A DNA stretch of 64,000 nucleotides from Methanomassiliicoccus sp. (GCA_012719175.1 JAAYAX010000004.1:434001-498000), one strand, 5' to 3'. Counted from the stretch's first letter, positions 8,528 through 17,719 are shown. Notes: generated from the sequence alone by a model not told the origin. Translations and numbers: made by a program.

Positions 8528-8628
8528 AAAACATCCTCCATCTCGTACCCGGCCTGCTGCTGGAACGGCATCTTCATCATCCTGGTGCATTTGGTGCAGG
8601 GACCTTCTAGCAAGTCCGCCTCATTCAT
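8524..8628 (-). CDS. Possible 34-residue CxxC peptide
   Basis: A short frame starting MNEADLLEGPCTKCTRMM ends with TGA that overlaps the ATG of the ABC ATPase gene (ATGA), the same coupling seen between the ATPase and permease genes. It has one Cys pair (CTKC) and no other recognisable feature. An in-frame ATG at 8709 would make it 61 residues. The ribosome-binding signal before 8628 is weak, so it may not be translated. Confidence 0.35.
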   Translation of the reverse strand: MNEADLLEGPCTKCTRMMKMPFQQQAGYEMEDVL

Positions 8629-8853
8629 CAAACTCGTCCGGATCGCACCTGCTTCGTGGAGCAGTTCACGGCCTCCCCACATCCATCGATCCTGCCCCTG
8701 GTCCCGCATGCCCGGTTAGATGGAAGAAAGGGATAGAAAAGGATTGTCCTGAGATATCGACAGTTCGAGAAGTGGGCGGGGGCAAGGTAGCGTGTAGGAA
8801 GGATAGGCCTGGTGCTGCGGACCGATCGGCGAGCGGCATCTATCCCTAATTGG

Positions 8854-9510
8854 TCAATGGACGGACCTTCCCTCAGCACCCCCCGTGTTCAAAGCATCGC
8901 TGATTTCCCTCTCGCTCCCCTCGCGGACCTGGTTGACGGTGAGCGACAGGATCACCATGTCCCCCACGGCCCTTATCGACCCGGTCGTGACGTTCACCAG
9001 TGGGGGGGCCGCCTTGTCGCTGCCCTTTTCCCACAGGCCCTTTGCCTCCCTGGAAAGCTTGACCTGTATGAAAGGGATGCGCCACCCATCGCTGGTGTCG
9101 ATCAATATGTTGTCGACATGTCCCAGAAGGACAGCGTCGTCACACATCACCCTCATCCCTATGAACGCACCGGCGGGCATCATCCTCTCATCCTCGGGCA
9201 TCACCTGTTCCTTCAGTGCCGCCAGGGGTTGCTTCATCATCACCGCGTCCGAGACCCGTCCGAGATTAACAGTGTTGATCAGGACCTTGTCCAGCATGAA
9301 GAACCTCGTCTGGCGACCGATCAGCTTCTCGGTGCCGCGCCGCAGCCCCACCCTGATGGCCCTCACATACCATTCCGATACGTCTATGGACACGCCCTCC
9401 ACCGTGCCAATGGCCCTGGCGTCCGAGCTGATAAGCTCCAACCCTACCAGCTCCTCGAGGCCCTGCATCGAGAGAGGTATACTGCCTTTTCCATAAAAAT
9501 CCTCGGTCAT
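8854..9510 (-). CDS. Tandem PRC-barrel protein
   Basis: From ATG 9510 (AGGTGG lies 5 nt upstream) the product is 218 residues. It has two PRC-barrel-like modules: residues about 18-85 begin LVGLELISSDARAIGTVEGV, and residues about 115-200 begin FIGMRVMCDDAVLLGHVDNI. PRC barrels occur in RNA-processing, photosynthetic and archaeal cell-division proteins; archaeal CdpB-type proteins are PRC-barrel proteins of smaller size. A second PRC-barrel gene lies at 18055. The role here is not known. Confidence 0.75.
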   Translation of the reverse strand: MTEDFYGKGSIPLSMQGLEELVGLELISSDARAIGTVEGVSIDVSEWYVRAIRVGLRRGTEKLIGRQTRFFMLDKVLINTVNLGRVSDAVMMKQPLAALKEQVMPEDERMMPAGAFIGMRVMCDDAVLLGHVDNILIDTSDGWRIPFIQVKLSREAKGLWEKGSDKAAPPLVNVTTGSIRAVGDMVILSLTVNQVREGSEREISDALNTGGAEGRSVH

Positions 9511-9556
9511 CGAGCCACCTCGTCCCAGAGAGCATGGAGGCTGCCGCTGTCCGCGA

Positions 9557-11137
9557 TCAACGGCAGACCGTCCGGCTCTGTTCACGCATGAACTGAGGAA
9601 GGTAGTGGATCGAACCTGTCCCCTTGCCAGTGGACCCTGATACCTTCCACCCGGCGAAGGCCTGCCCTCCCACCATGGCCCCGGTGGACCCGCCCCGTTC
9701 CCTGTTCACGTAGACCACGCCGAACTCGATCCCCTCAAGGAACTCGGATATCTCCGTTTGGTCCCGGGAGAACAGTCCTGCGGTCAACCCGAACTCGGTG
9801 GAGTTTGACTTCAGCACAGCCTCTGATAGGGAAGAGCAGGGCTGGGCGCACAGCAAGGGTGCGAACAACTCCTTTTGCATCAGTTCATGGGCATCAGGCA
9901 GGCCGGTGACTATGGTCGGCCGGGCATAGTACCCATGGGTCAGCGCTCCAGTCCTGTCGCGGCTTCCCCCCGTCAGGACCTTGCCGTCCCGCGAGGCTTT
10001 CCTCGTCCAACGTAGATAGTTGTCCATCGACGTCTTCGTTATGAGCGGGCCGATCGATGTTTCCCTCTCGAAGGGAGACCCAACCGTTAGGTTTTCCGCC
10101 ATCTCCACCATCATCAGCATGAACTCGTCGAAGACCGCCTCGTGGACGTATAGCCGAGAACAAGCCGAGCATTTCTGGCCCGAGAAACCGAAGGCAGAGG
10201 AGGTCACACCCTGAGCTGCCTTCTCCAGGTCTGCGGAGAGGGAGACGATGATCGGGTTCTTGCTTCCCAGCTCCGCTATGACCGGCCTCGGCCTGCCCAG
10301 CGGGGCCGACCTCATGATCTCCTGCCCCACCTGAATAGACCCGGTGAAAGCCACGCCGTCTATGGTCGGATGGTTGGCCAGAGGATCCCCCACCTCGGTG
10401 CCGTAGCCGGACACCAGGTTCAGCACCCCGTCGGGGAGACCGGCCTGGTCCAGGACATCGTAGAGCAGGTGCACGGGCAGGGGCGCGGAGGAGGATGGTT
10501 TCAACACCGCGGTGTTCCCAGTGAGAAGGGCGGCCACGGTCATCCCCGTGGTGATGGCCAGGGGGAAGTTGAAGGGACATATGACAGCCCACACGCCGTA
10601 CGGCCTCAGCAGCACCCTGACCTCCTCTTCGGGATACGGGGGGTCCCCCATCCTTTCGAAACCATTGTTCCGCCGCATCTCCGAGCAGTAATAATTGATG
10701 AAATCGATGGCCTCGTCCACGTCCGCCACGGCCTCATAGCGGTTCTTCCCGTTATCCAGGGAGATGGCCGCCGCGAGCTCGTACTTCCTCCTCCTCATGA
10801 TGTCAGCGGCCTCCGTGAAGAATCGCATCCGCTCCGCCCAGTCCATCTTCGACCACATGGGAAAGGCGTTACGGGAGGCCCTCACGGCATCGTTGACATC
10901 ACCGGAGTGCCCTCTCTGGAAGACCCCCACGAGGAGGCGCTCGTCCCCGGGGCTGACGTCCCGAAAGCGATGGGCGGAAAGTCTCTCCTTGCCATCGATG
11001 TGGTCCGGATGATTTAACGGAGACTCCTTGACCTCGTCCAATAGTCTCTCCACCTCCCTCTCATAGGATGTGTGGAAACATTCGCCGTTGCCCTGAGACT
11101 CCAGACGATGGAGGGTGTTCTCGTTCTTGTAGGTCAT
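9557..11137 (-). CDS. NAD(P)-dependent aldehyde dehydrogenase (P5C dehydrogenase-like)
   Basis: The 526-residue enzyme has the ALDH fold. It shows PFNFPLAI around residue 190, the NAD-binding segment FTGSIQVGQEI, the general base Glu in AELGSKNP (about residue 290) and the catalytic Cys in FSGQKCSACSR (about residue 325). The length and the FSGQKCSACSR motif are closest to 1-pyrroline-5-carboxylate dehydrogenase (RocA/PruA). The usual ELGGKN is ELGSKN here. No proline dehydrogenase gene is adjacent, so the physiological aldehyde is open. Confidence 0.88.
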   Translation of the reverse strand: MTYKNENTLHRLESQGNGECFHTSYEREVERLLDEVKESPLNHPDHIDGKERLSAHRFRDVSPGDERLLVGVFQRGHSGDVNDAVRASRNAFPMWSKMDWAERMRFFTEAADIMRRRKYELAAAISLDNGKNRYEAVADVDEAIDFINYYCSEMRRNNGFERMGDPPYPEEEVRVLLRPYGVWAVICPFNFPLAITTGMTVAALLTGNTAVLKPSSSAPLPVHLLYDVLDQAGLPDGVLNLVSGYGTEVGDPLANHPTIDGVAFTGSIQVGQEIMRSAPLGRPRPVIAELGSKNPIIVSLSADLEKAAQGVTSSAFGFSGQKCSACSRLYVHEAVFDEFMLMMVEMAENLTVGSPFERETSIGPLITKTSMDNYLRWTRKASRDGKVLTGGSRDRTGALTHGYYARPTIVTGLPDAHELMQKELFAPLLCAQPCSSLSEAVLKSNSTEFGLTAGLFSRDQTEISEFLEGIEFGVVYVNRERGGSTGAMVGGQAFAGWKVSGSTGKGTGSIHYLPQFMREQSRTVCR

Positions 11138-11232
11138 ACACCTCGTTCTTAACAGGGTCGCTCAGTATCTATAAAGGTTGTTGGCATCGATAGGTATATG
11201 ATTTGAGGCCATCGTTCGCGGGATTGGATCCG

Positions 11233-12264
11233 ATGAACATGCCAGCATCTGATGGGAGTGGGGATCTGTGGACCAGGGCTTTCGCGGAGGCCAAGTTCCC
11301 CGTGTTTGTTCTCAGCAGCGTCCACCAGGTCGTCAGGGCTAACCGCGAAGGGGAGGCCTGGGTGTCCCGTAATGGGGGCCTACTCCCGCAAACTGAACGC
11401 AAGGGTGACGGTAGCCAGAAGCTGTATGAGGTTCCTCCCGATGGCAAGACCCCCGCGGCAGTGATGCTGGACCTGAGCGACGGCAGCACCCTGGTGTGCC
11501 TCGCCACTGAGGGCTCGTGCGGGGTGAAGGACTACGTTCGCCTGTACCAGGTCGCTGCTGCCCAGGAGGAGGTCATCCGTTCCAGGGACGACCGACTTGA
11601 GGTATACCATGAACTCTTCACCCACGATGCGCCCAACTACCTCACCGCCATCTACGGTTACCTTCAGATGATGCAGGGCCAGGACCTCCCCCGGGAGAAG
11701 ATACAGAAGTATGTGGACACCTCCATCCGCCAGGTGGAGACCCTGAATCATTTGATCGACAATACCCGTAACATTCGGCAGATGGAGACCGCCCCCCGGA
11801 GCATGGTCATTCCCATGGACCTGGGGACCGCCATCGGCAAGGCCATCACCGCGGTCCAGACCTCGGCAAAGGCCAAACCCGTGGAGATAAGGAACGATGT
11901 TCCGATGGGAGTTCATAAGGTGATGGTGGAGGAGCAGTTCACGGAGACCTTCCGGATCATCCTGAACAACGGTGTCGCCTACTCCGAGCGGCCGGTCATC
12001 TCCATCTCGGTCCAGGACGGAGGTCAGTATTGGAATGTCCGTTTCATGGACAATGGACGGGGCATACCGGACGATAAGAAGGAGTTCCTGTTCCTGCGAT
12101 TCCACTGCCTCAACAAGGAGAAGAAGATCAGGGGAAGCGGCATAAGCCTATCTCTGGCCAAGATTCTCACGGATAGGCAGGGAGGCAGGATCTGGGTGGA
12201 GGACGCTGTACCCGGAGACCACACGAAGGGCAGCGTGTTCGTGGTGGCACTGCCCAAGGCCTAG
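11233..12264 (+). CDS. Orphan sensor histidine kinase
   Basis: From ATG 11233 the product is 343 residues; a TTG at 11203 would add 10. There is no membrane helix. The first 110 residues form a PAS-like sensor region. A phosphoacceptor helix has HELFTHDAPNYLTAIYGYLQ (about residues 133-152), with the HD..N arrangement common in archaeal kinases. The C-terminal ATPase domain has an N-box (ILNNGVAYS), G1 DNGRGIP, an F-box region and G2 RGSGISLSLAK. It probably signals from the cytosol. No response-regulator gene is nearby, and its 3' end overlaps the convergent flippase gene by 4 nt. Confidence 0.85.
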   Translation: MNMPASDGSGDLWTRAFAEAKFPVFVLSSVHQVVRANREGEAWVSRNGGLLPQTERKGDGSQKLYEVPPDGKTPAAVMLDLSDGSTLVCLATEGSCGVKDYVRLYQVAAAQEEVIRSRDDRLEVYHELFTHDAPNYLTAIYGYLQMMQGQDLPREKIQKYVDTSIRQVETLNHLIDNTRNIRQMETAPRSMVIPMDLGTAIGKAITAVQTSAKAKPVEIRNDVPMGVHKVMVEEQFTETFRIILNNGVAYSERPVISISVQDGGQYWNVRFMDNGRGIPDDKKEFLFLRFHCLNKEKKIRGSGISLSLAKILTDRQGGRIWVEDAVPGDHTKGSVFVVALPKA

Positions 12265-13568
12265 CTGGAAGAGCCGTTCTTCTTCATCGGCCGCCACTCC
12301 CTCTCCACGATTATCAGGTAGATGGCGCTCAGCACCACGATGAACATTCCCGTGGCCACCATCACCAGGACCAGGATCATGGGGGTGAAGGTGATGCCGC
12401 TCGCAACCACTGCGAATATCATTGCCATCAGGACGATGACCGACATCCCCAAAATGGTCACGTAGGCATGGCCATCGGTGGCTAGACCGTAAAGCATGAA
12501 CAGGTTGGCGAGCCCCAGCAGGAGGTATGCGATACCCAGCCCCTGCAGCAGCGGAGCGATGAGTTCCCTGTACGGGTTGGCAGGTATGAGGATGCTGAGG
12601 ATGAAGTCAGGCAGTAGGAAATACACGGCCACCACCAGTCCGGAGAGGGCCAGGGTCATGAAGAAGGCCGTGGTCAGGATTCGGGAGGTCTCGCCCTTCA
12701 CCGCGTGCGCCCGGGAGATCTTGGGGAACATCACCGTGGAGACCGCTCCCGGCAGGAAGAGGATTATCTTTGCCAGGGAGGACGCGGCAGCGTAGTAGCT
12801 GGCCTGGTCCTTGGGCAGAAGGCTGGTGGCGAAGATGACGTCCACCATAGTTAGGATGGTGAAGCACAGCTGGGCGACGGTGGCGGGGACCGTGTACCAC
12901 CAGATCTCCCCGCTGTCCGTCGGCGTACCCTTGCGCAGGAGGTACTTCCTGACCATGAACAAGGATAGCCCGCTTGCGAAGGCCAGCCCGATGAGCACCC
13001 CGCCGATGCCCCCCGCCACACCGTAGCCCAGAATGACCAGGCCCACGCCCATCGTGAGCTTCAGGACGAAGTTACCTACGGTCAGAGTGCCGAAGGCCAC
13101 GAAGCGTTGGAAGGCCTGCAGGGGGCCCTGCCCTACAGGCGACAGCATGGCGAAGAGGACCGCAATGCCCAGAAGGAGTACCCCCAAGTTCGAGGAGATC
13201 TTCAACGTGGATGCGACCTCAGGGATGCTCAGTACCAGCACTATGACTATGGCGAGCGCAACACCCGCCGATGTTGTCAATATGAATATCCTCTTCATCA
13301 GCCAGGAGATCACCTCCGGTTTTTCCAATGCGTTGTACTTGGAGACATAACGAATTAGCACGTTCTGGACGGCCGACGCAGGGACGGTGACGATGTAGAG
13401 GATGGCCAGCAGTGTGTTCAGCTCTGCCAGGTCATCGGGGATCAGGTTCGCCATCATAACCTGGTAGATGAAGTTGCATCCACCTCCGGCAACGGTGGCG
13501 ATGAGCATGATGAACGCCGCACCGGCCATCCCTCCAGCGCCAAGAAAGCGAGCTGATCTTTCGAACAT
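12261..13568 (-). CDS. Polysaccharide-type flippase (Wzx/MATE superfamily)
   Basis: The 435-residue protein is almost wholly hydrophobic, with about 12 helices arranged as two repeats and a conserved-looking PFAT-like start (GAAFIMLIATVAGGG). It resembles oligosaccharide flippases of the PST/MVF family, which move lipid-linked sugars across the membrane. It stands alone here, 33 kb from the polysaccharide locus, so the lipid-linked substrate cannot be inferred from neighbours. Confidence 0.82.
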   Translation of the reverse strand: MFERSARFLGAGGMAGAAFIMLIATVAGGGCNFIYQVMMANLIPDDLAELNTLLAILYIVTVPASAVQNVLIRYVSKYNALEKPEVISWLMKRIFILTTSAGVALAIVIVLVLSIPEVASTLKISSNLGVLLLGIAVLFAMLSPVGQGPLQAFQRFVAFGTLTVGNFVLKLTMGVGLVILGYGVAGGIGGVLIGLAFASGLSLFMVRKYLLRKGTPTDSGEIWWYTVPATVAQLCFTILTMVDVIFATSLLPKDQASYYAAASSLAKIILFLPGAVSTVMFPKISRAHAVKGETSRILTTAFFMTLALSGLVVAVYFLLPDFILSILIPANPYRELIAPLLQGLGIAYLLLGLANLFMLYGLATDGHAYVTILGMSVIVLMAMIFAVVASGITFTPMILVLVMVATGMFIVVLSAIYLIIVEREWRPMKKNGSSS

Positions 13569-13683
13569 CGGTCACGAAGGCCATGACGACCTCTATCTTA
13601 ATGGTTACCTTGGGCCGTAGTTACGTGCCTCGGTAGTTCCATAGTACGTGGACAGGCGAAGATGCAGTGAATTGCTCCATTAA

Positions 13684-13717
13684 GAAAGGTTCAGATCTTG
13701 ATCTGCTTCAACCCTTT
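13684..13717. repeat. Stem-loop in intergenic region
   Basis: CAGATC (13692-13697) and GATCTG (13700-13705) form a tight inverted repeat inside a looser AAAGGTT/AACCCTTT pair. It lies between the flippase and stress-protein genes. No promoter or gene association is clear. Confidence 0.35.
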
Positions 13718-13847
13718 GTGATAGACATCCGGGTAATAGCTAATGACTTTACGGTCGCGAGCAGCGCAGAGGTCGGACGGTCCTAGGGGACCGTTAATGA
13801 TGGACCGATGTCTTCTTACTCGGGGAAGCAGCATGGTGCTTCGCTTC

Positions 13848-14687
13848 TCAATCGCAGGGAATTACCAGCAGAGGTATGGTGGACCTGCGCACCACGGTCT
13901 CGGAATTGCCTCCCAGGGTTATCTCTCGAAGTATGCTCTTGCGGTGGGCACCGAGAATGATGACGGAGGCATCAAGCTCCCTGGATGCCTCGAGGATGTT
14001 GTACGGGACCGTGCCGAAGTGAACATGGGTGGACACCCGGCCTCCCCGACCCTCCAGCTTGCTCCTCATCTCGTCCAGGTCCAGCATCACCTTGTTCAGT
14101 ACCTTCTGGAAACGCTTCCCATCCTGGATGTTGGAGCGACCGCCCTCCACGACGTGGAAGAGGACCGCCTCCCTGAGGCCATGGCTGGAAAGCTCTGGAA
14201 GCATCTTCATACACATATCTGTGCAAGAGGAGAAATCGATCGGGACCAGCGCTTTCTGGAATATGAGCGGCGGTCCTGCATTTCCCTGTCCACTCACCAT
14301 GCTGGGGAACTTGTTTATCAGCACCGGCCGAGTTGTGGAGCGGAGGATCCCGAACGATGTGGACCCGATGAGAAGCTCCTGCGTTCTCCCCTTTCCGCTG
14401 GATGCCATGGCGATGAGGGATGCATCCTCGGATTCGGCGATTTTCACGACCTGCTCCACGGGGTCACCCGCCCTCACCACTTCCCGGACCTCGCACCCTT
14501 CCTGGCGAATGTTCTCCATTACGCGATCCAGGGTCTTCCTCTGATCTGACGTCAGGGATGTACCCTCGGAGGCAACGTGGCACAGGACAACCTCCTTGAG
14601 ACCAAAGCCCCTCAGCTCTTTCGCGCATTCAAGCATCCTGAGGGAGGGCTCGGAGAAATCAAGAGGAAAGACGATCCGCGCGAACAT
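13848..14687 (-). CDS. Tandem universal stress protein (UspA family)
   Basis: From ATG 14687 the product is 279 residues; an upstream in-frame start at 14846 would add 53 poor-quality residues. Two Usp domains follow one another. The first begins MFARIVFPLDFSEPSLRML and ends GSTSFGILRSTTRPVLI. The second begins FQKALVPIDFSSCTDMCMKM and ends GNSETVVRRSTIPLLVI. Each carries a glycine-rich loop like that used for ATP binding. Such two-domain proteins are cytosolic stress factors; the trigger here is unknown. Confidence 0.88.
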   Translation of the reverse strand: MFARIVFPLDFSEPSLRMLECAKELRGFGLKEVVLCHVASEGTSLTSDQRKTLDRVMENIRQEGCEVREVVRAGDPVEQVVKIAESEDASLIAMASSGKGRTQELLIGSTSFGILRSTTRPVLINKFPSMVSGQGNAGPPLIFQKALVPIDFSSCTDMCMKMLPELSSHGLREAVLFHVVEGGRSNIQDGKRFQKVLNKVMLDLDEMRSKLEGRGGRVSTHVHFGTVPYNILEASRELDASVIILGAHRKSILREITLGGNSETVVRRSTIPLLVIPCD

Positions 14688-14915
14688 GGCCAAGGATAGT
14701 AAAGACCTTTGTAGCCCAAAATATTTTTCCAAGAAAACCCGGTCCTGACGGGCGTGGGCGGGGGCGAAAGGCAGTGTTGATATCCTCGACGGGTGGTTCC
14801 TCCTTTCCGAGGGTCGGTAACACCTTGGGTCCGATAGGCGATACAAGAACAGTGTTCAGGCAATGCGAAAGGCTATGTGCGGGAAGGAGTTCTTCCCGCT
14901 CTGGGAAGTGAATAG

Positions 14916-15818
14916 ATGAGGGTCACCACGCTCAGCATTGAGGAGAGGAGCGCACGCTCGGCACTGATGCTGTCCCTGGTGGCTAGCCTCCTGTACGGCT
15001 CACAATATGTGGTCATAAAGAACGGCATGGGCGGGGTCAATCCCCTCCTGTTCGGCGCCGCCACCATGGGGATCGGTGGCATCCTGGCCCTGCTCCTGGT
15101 CCACAGAAGGAAGCGGCTGGACCTGTCCATATTCAAACGTTGGGAGGTATGGGCGGGTACTCTCTTCGCTACCGCTATGATAGCCTGCCAATACATAGGG
15201 CTCACCCTCTCTACGGCCTCCATTGGTGGCTTGATAGTGGGAAGCAACGTGATCTTCGTGGCCCCCTTATCCGCCATCATCTTTCGTGAGGTCATCGGAA
15301 GGAAGCAAGCGTTGGGAGTGGCGGTGGGCTTGCTGGGGCTCATCACCATCACCACCGGCTGGGACCTCAGCTCTCTGGGGTCCAGCGTCTTTTGGGGATA
15401 TCTGCTCCTGCTCATCGCATCCTTCTCCATCGCTGCCAACTATCCGATTACCAAGTTCGCCGTCAAGGTGATGGGGAACGATGAATGGGTCATGTCCTTC
15501 CACCTCCTGAGCGCTTTCTTCCTCCTCATCCTCAGCTTCTTCATCGGCGGCACGGGGGAGGTCGGGTCCCTGTCCATCCCCGCAGTGCTGTTCGTGGGTT
15601 TGTTCTGCACTTCGGTGCCGACATTGCTGTGGGCCATAGGCCTGGGGTCGTTGTCCATGACCACCTCGGCCACTGTACTGCTATCAGAATCTGCCTTCGC
15701 CGTTCTCCTCGGGGTCGTGCTGCTCAGCGAGCCCTTGGACAGCATGACGGTTCTGGGAGCGGCCCTGGTGTTCCTTGCGATATTCACGGTGTCAAGAACA
15801 GTAACTCATAAGAGGTAG
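14916..15818 (+). CDS. EamA/DMT-family transporter
   Basis: The 300-residue protein has ten predicted helices in two EamA halves (about residues 15-145 and 165-295), the pattern of drug/metabolite transporters of the 10-TM type. Typical features are the Gly-rich helix LVASLLYGSQYVVIKNG and the closing helix LGAALVFLAIFTVSR. It is transcribed alone. The substrate could be an amino acid, nucleotide sugar or metabolite. Confidence 0.88.
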   Translation: MRVTTLSIEERSARSALMLSLVASLLYGSQYVVIKNGMGGVNPLLFGAATMGIGGILALLLVHRRKRLDLSIFKRWEVWAGTLFATAMIACQYIGLTLSTASIGGLIVGSNVIFVAPLSAIIFREVIGRKQALGVAVGLLGLITITTGWDLSSLGSSVFWGYLLLLIASFSIAANYPITKFAVKVMGNDEWVMSFHLLSAFFLLILSFFIGGTGEVGSLSIPAVLFVGLFCTSVPTLLWAIGLGSLSMTTSATVLLSESAFAVLLGVVLLSEPLDSMTVLGAALVFLAIFTVSRTVTHKR

Positions 15819-15853
15819 GGAAAGGGTTTCGGACGTCGGGCGTCAAGAAGAGC

Positions 15854-15916
15854 TTACTTCTTCTTCTCTACCTTGGCGTCCTTCTTCTTGTCAGTTGTGC
15901 ACTTTCCACAGCCCAT
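15854..15916 (-). CDS. 20-residue Cys/Lys microprotein
   Basis: This minus-strand mini-gene encodes MGCGKCTTDKKKDAKVEKKK followed by TAA. It has a perfect Shine-Dalgarno GGAGG 7 nt before the ATG and a TATAAA box about 33 nt upstream (15949-15954), which is much better expression context than a chance frame would have. It has one CGKC pair at residues 3-6, and eight of 20 residues are Lys. The CxxC could bind a metal and the tail could bind nucleic acid or an acidic partner; both are inference. It is divergent from the downstream winged-helix regulator gene. Confidence 0.6.
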   Translation of the reverse strand: MGCGKCTTDKKKDAKVEKKK

Positions 15917-16323
15917 TTTGAAGCCTCCGCCAGAAAACATGCTGGCTGTTTATATCGTTATCGCCACAAACAACAACATATCGAATTGAAACCGTTCTCT
16001 GGCGGCGTCTTTCCCCATGTAAGGTGGAGAACGACCGTTCACGGAAGGGAAGAGACCATCCGCTCCCTTTGTACGAGCCTAGCTCCCGCTTGAGAGCTGT
16101 TCATTATTTTTATTTTGATAATTAAATACAAATTTATCACTTTATGAAAGGTCAAGGTGGTGAGAATATCCGATCGTATTCCGAATCCCGATATCGAGAG
16201 CAGAGGTCCTTTCTTTTTCGATAATGACCCACTGGCCAGTGATAGAATCACCAATTCAAAAGTGATAATCTATAGAGATATTTTATATATATCACTAGAC
16301 GGTTAAACCATCAGGTGAATTAG
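15917..16323. other. AT-rich intergenic region with repeated AGTGATA boxes
   Basis: About 400 nt without a convincing gene. It holds the promoter of the microprotein on the minus strand and, toward the right, four copies of a 7-mer: TATCACT at 16135 and 16290, and AGTGATA at 16238 and 16261. The last pair flanks a TATA-like run just before the winged-helix regulator gene. Confidence 0.6.
16261..16296 (+). promoter_or_regulatory. Inverted AGTGATA/TATCACT boxes around a TATA element
   Basis: AGTGATA (16261-16267) and TATCACT (16290-16296) are a perfect 7-bp inverted repeat. The spacer contains the AT run that is the likely TATA box, 27-45 nt before the TTG start at 16324. The arrangement suggests an operator, possibly for autoregulation. 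Confidence 0.5.
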
Positions 16324-16692
16324 TTGCACGCTTTGGAGACATCAAGGCTCTTGACGGAAGAATATTCGGCGAAGATCCTGCTAGCCACCATGGGTAAGGC
16401 GAAGAGCGCGTTCGAGCTTTCTGAGAAGCTTGGTATTCCCATTGCTGCATGCTATCGTAAGATCAATCTGCTCGAGTCTGCCGGTCTCATCTACTGCGAC
16501 GAGAGAAAGCTCACTCAGGCAGGAAAGAGGATAAACCTTTACAAAGCGCGCGTGAAGAACGCCCAGATCACCTTCGAGAAGAACAAGATCAAAGCAAAGA
16601 TAGAGATGATCGACGGCACCACAGAGGATTACAACTACAACATCGATATGACCGTCTTCATAAAAGAGGGTCAGAACATCATCGATCTGTAA
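16324..16692 (+). CDS. Winged-helix transcriptional regulator (paralogue A)
   Basis: The 122-residue protein has an ArsR-like winged helix at about residues 8-70. It comprises YSAKILLATMGKAKSAFELS, a recognition helix with IPIAACYRKINLLESAGLI, and a short wing. A basic beta-rich tail follows (QITFEKNKIKAKIEMID) and ends NIIDL. The start is TTG at 16324, as no ATG fits. The product is similar along its length to the one at 44812-45258 (ACYRKINLLESAGLI against TCYKLVEKMASLGLL, then similar tails). The ligand and targets are unknown. It converges with the epimerase gene. Confidence 0.78.
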   Translation: MHALETSRLLTEEYSAKILLATMGKAKSAFELSEKLGIPIAACYRKINLLESAGLIYCDERKLTQAGKRINLYKARVKNAQITFEKNKIKAKIEMIDGTTEDYNYNIDMTVFIKEGQNIIDL

Positions 16693-16696
16693 ACCC

Positions 16697-17590
16697 TTAG
16701 GTCCGAAAGAACGCCTTGAGTCCTTCCTCCAGGGAGATGCGTGTGCTGAAGCCCACCATCTCCTTGGCCCGTTGCACTTTGGCGACGGAGTTCTTGATAT
16801 CCGCTGTGCGAGGGGCTATGTGCTCGACCCGGACCTCTCCAGGACATACCTTTTTTATAACCTCTGCCAGGTCCATGATGCTTGTTGCCTGACCAGAACC
16901 GCCGTTCAAGACCATGCCGCTGTTATCGGACTCCATGGACAGCCGCACCAGACGGGCAACGTCGGCGGCATGGAGGAAGTCCCTGGTCTGGGACCCGTCC
17001 CCCTCGATCCTCAGAGGTAGACCAGCGATCGCGTTCTGGGTGAATTTGGTGATCACGCCGGAGTATGGGCTCTTGGGGTCTGCCCGCGGAGAGTAGAAGT
17101 TGAACGGGCGGATGATCACCCACCTCAAACCATATGACGAGCCGAAAGCCTGCACGAAATGCTCCGCCGATAGCTTGCTGGAGCCGTAGACGGAGAGGGG
17201 CGCCACAGGGTGGTCCTCATCTACAGGAATGTAATGGGGGTTGCCGTACACAGCGGCGCTGGATATGAACACGAACTTGGACACGCCAGCATCTTTGGCA
17301 GCCTTCAGCGTCCGAACGGTTCCCAGAACGTTCGTCTCTACGTCGAAAGCAGGGTCCTCCGTGGAGCGCTGGACAGAGACCTGGGCCGCAGTATGGATCA
17401 CCGCGTCCGCGCCCTTGCATGCCCTCAGCATTTCTTCCGGGTCCCTGATGTCAGCGATGGTGACCTTCCCCAGCGCGCTGGTGAACTCGGGCTGGCGGAT
17501 ATCGACCCCCCACGCCTCATGTCTAGATGCCATTTCCTCGAAAAGATATGAGCTCAGCTGTCCTGAAGCGCCTGTGATCAGTACGTTCAC
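16697..17590 (-). CDS. NAD-dependent epimerase/dehydratase (UDP-glucose 4-epimerase-like)
   Basis: The 297-residue enzyme is an extended short-chain dehydrogenase. It has the NAD motif GASGQLSSYL at residues 7-16, the catalytic Ser region FISSAAVYG, the active-site Tyr and Lys in YGSSKLSAE, and a sugar-binding C-terminal domain with DFLHAADVAR. UDP-glucose/UDP-galactose 4-epimerases and related sugar-modifying enzymes share these features. It is isolated from the polysaccharide locus at 46-64 kb, so its exact sugar is open. Confidence 0.85.
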   Translation of the reverse strand: MNVLITGASGQLSSYLFEEMASRHEAWGVDIRQPEFTSALGKVTIADIRDPEEMLRACKGADAVIHTAAQVSVQRSTEDPAFDVETNVLGTVRTLKAAKDAGVSKFVFISSAAVYGNPHYIPVDEDHPVAPLSVYGSSKLSAEHFVQAFGSSYGLRWVIIRPFNFYSPRADPKSPYSGVITKFTQNAIAGLPLRIEGDGSQTRDFLHAADVARLVRLSMESDNSGMVLNGGSGQATSIMDLAEVIKKVCPGEVRVEHIAPRTADIKNSVAKVQRAKEMVGFSTRISLEEGLKAFFRT

Positions 17591-17719
17591 GGGCCTGCTC
17601 TAATAATTTCCAAACTATATTTCTTTGGCGATGACATCCATCTTTTGGAAAGGACCGATGCGCACCTTCCATAAATAAGCTTGAAGAGCCCCATGATGTT
17701 TCGTCCATAGGGTCCACTC

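Noticed and set aside
9559-11150. Large plus-strand frames opposite the aldehyde dehydrogenase
   Set aside because: The minus-strand frame has full ALDH motifs; the opposite frames are GC-rich shadows.
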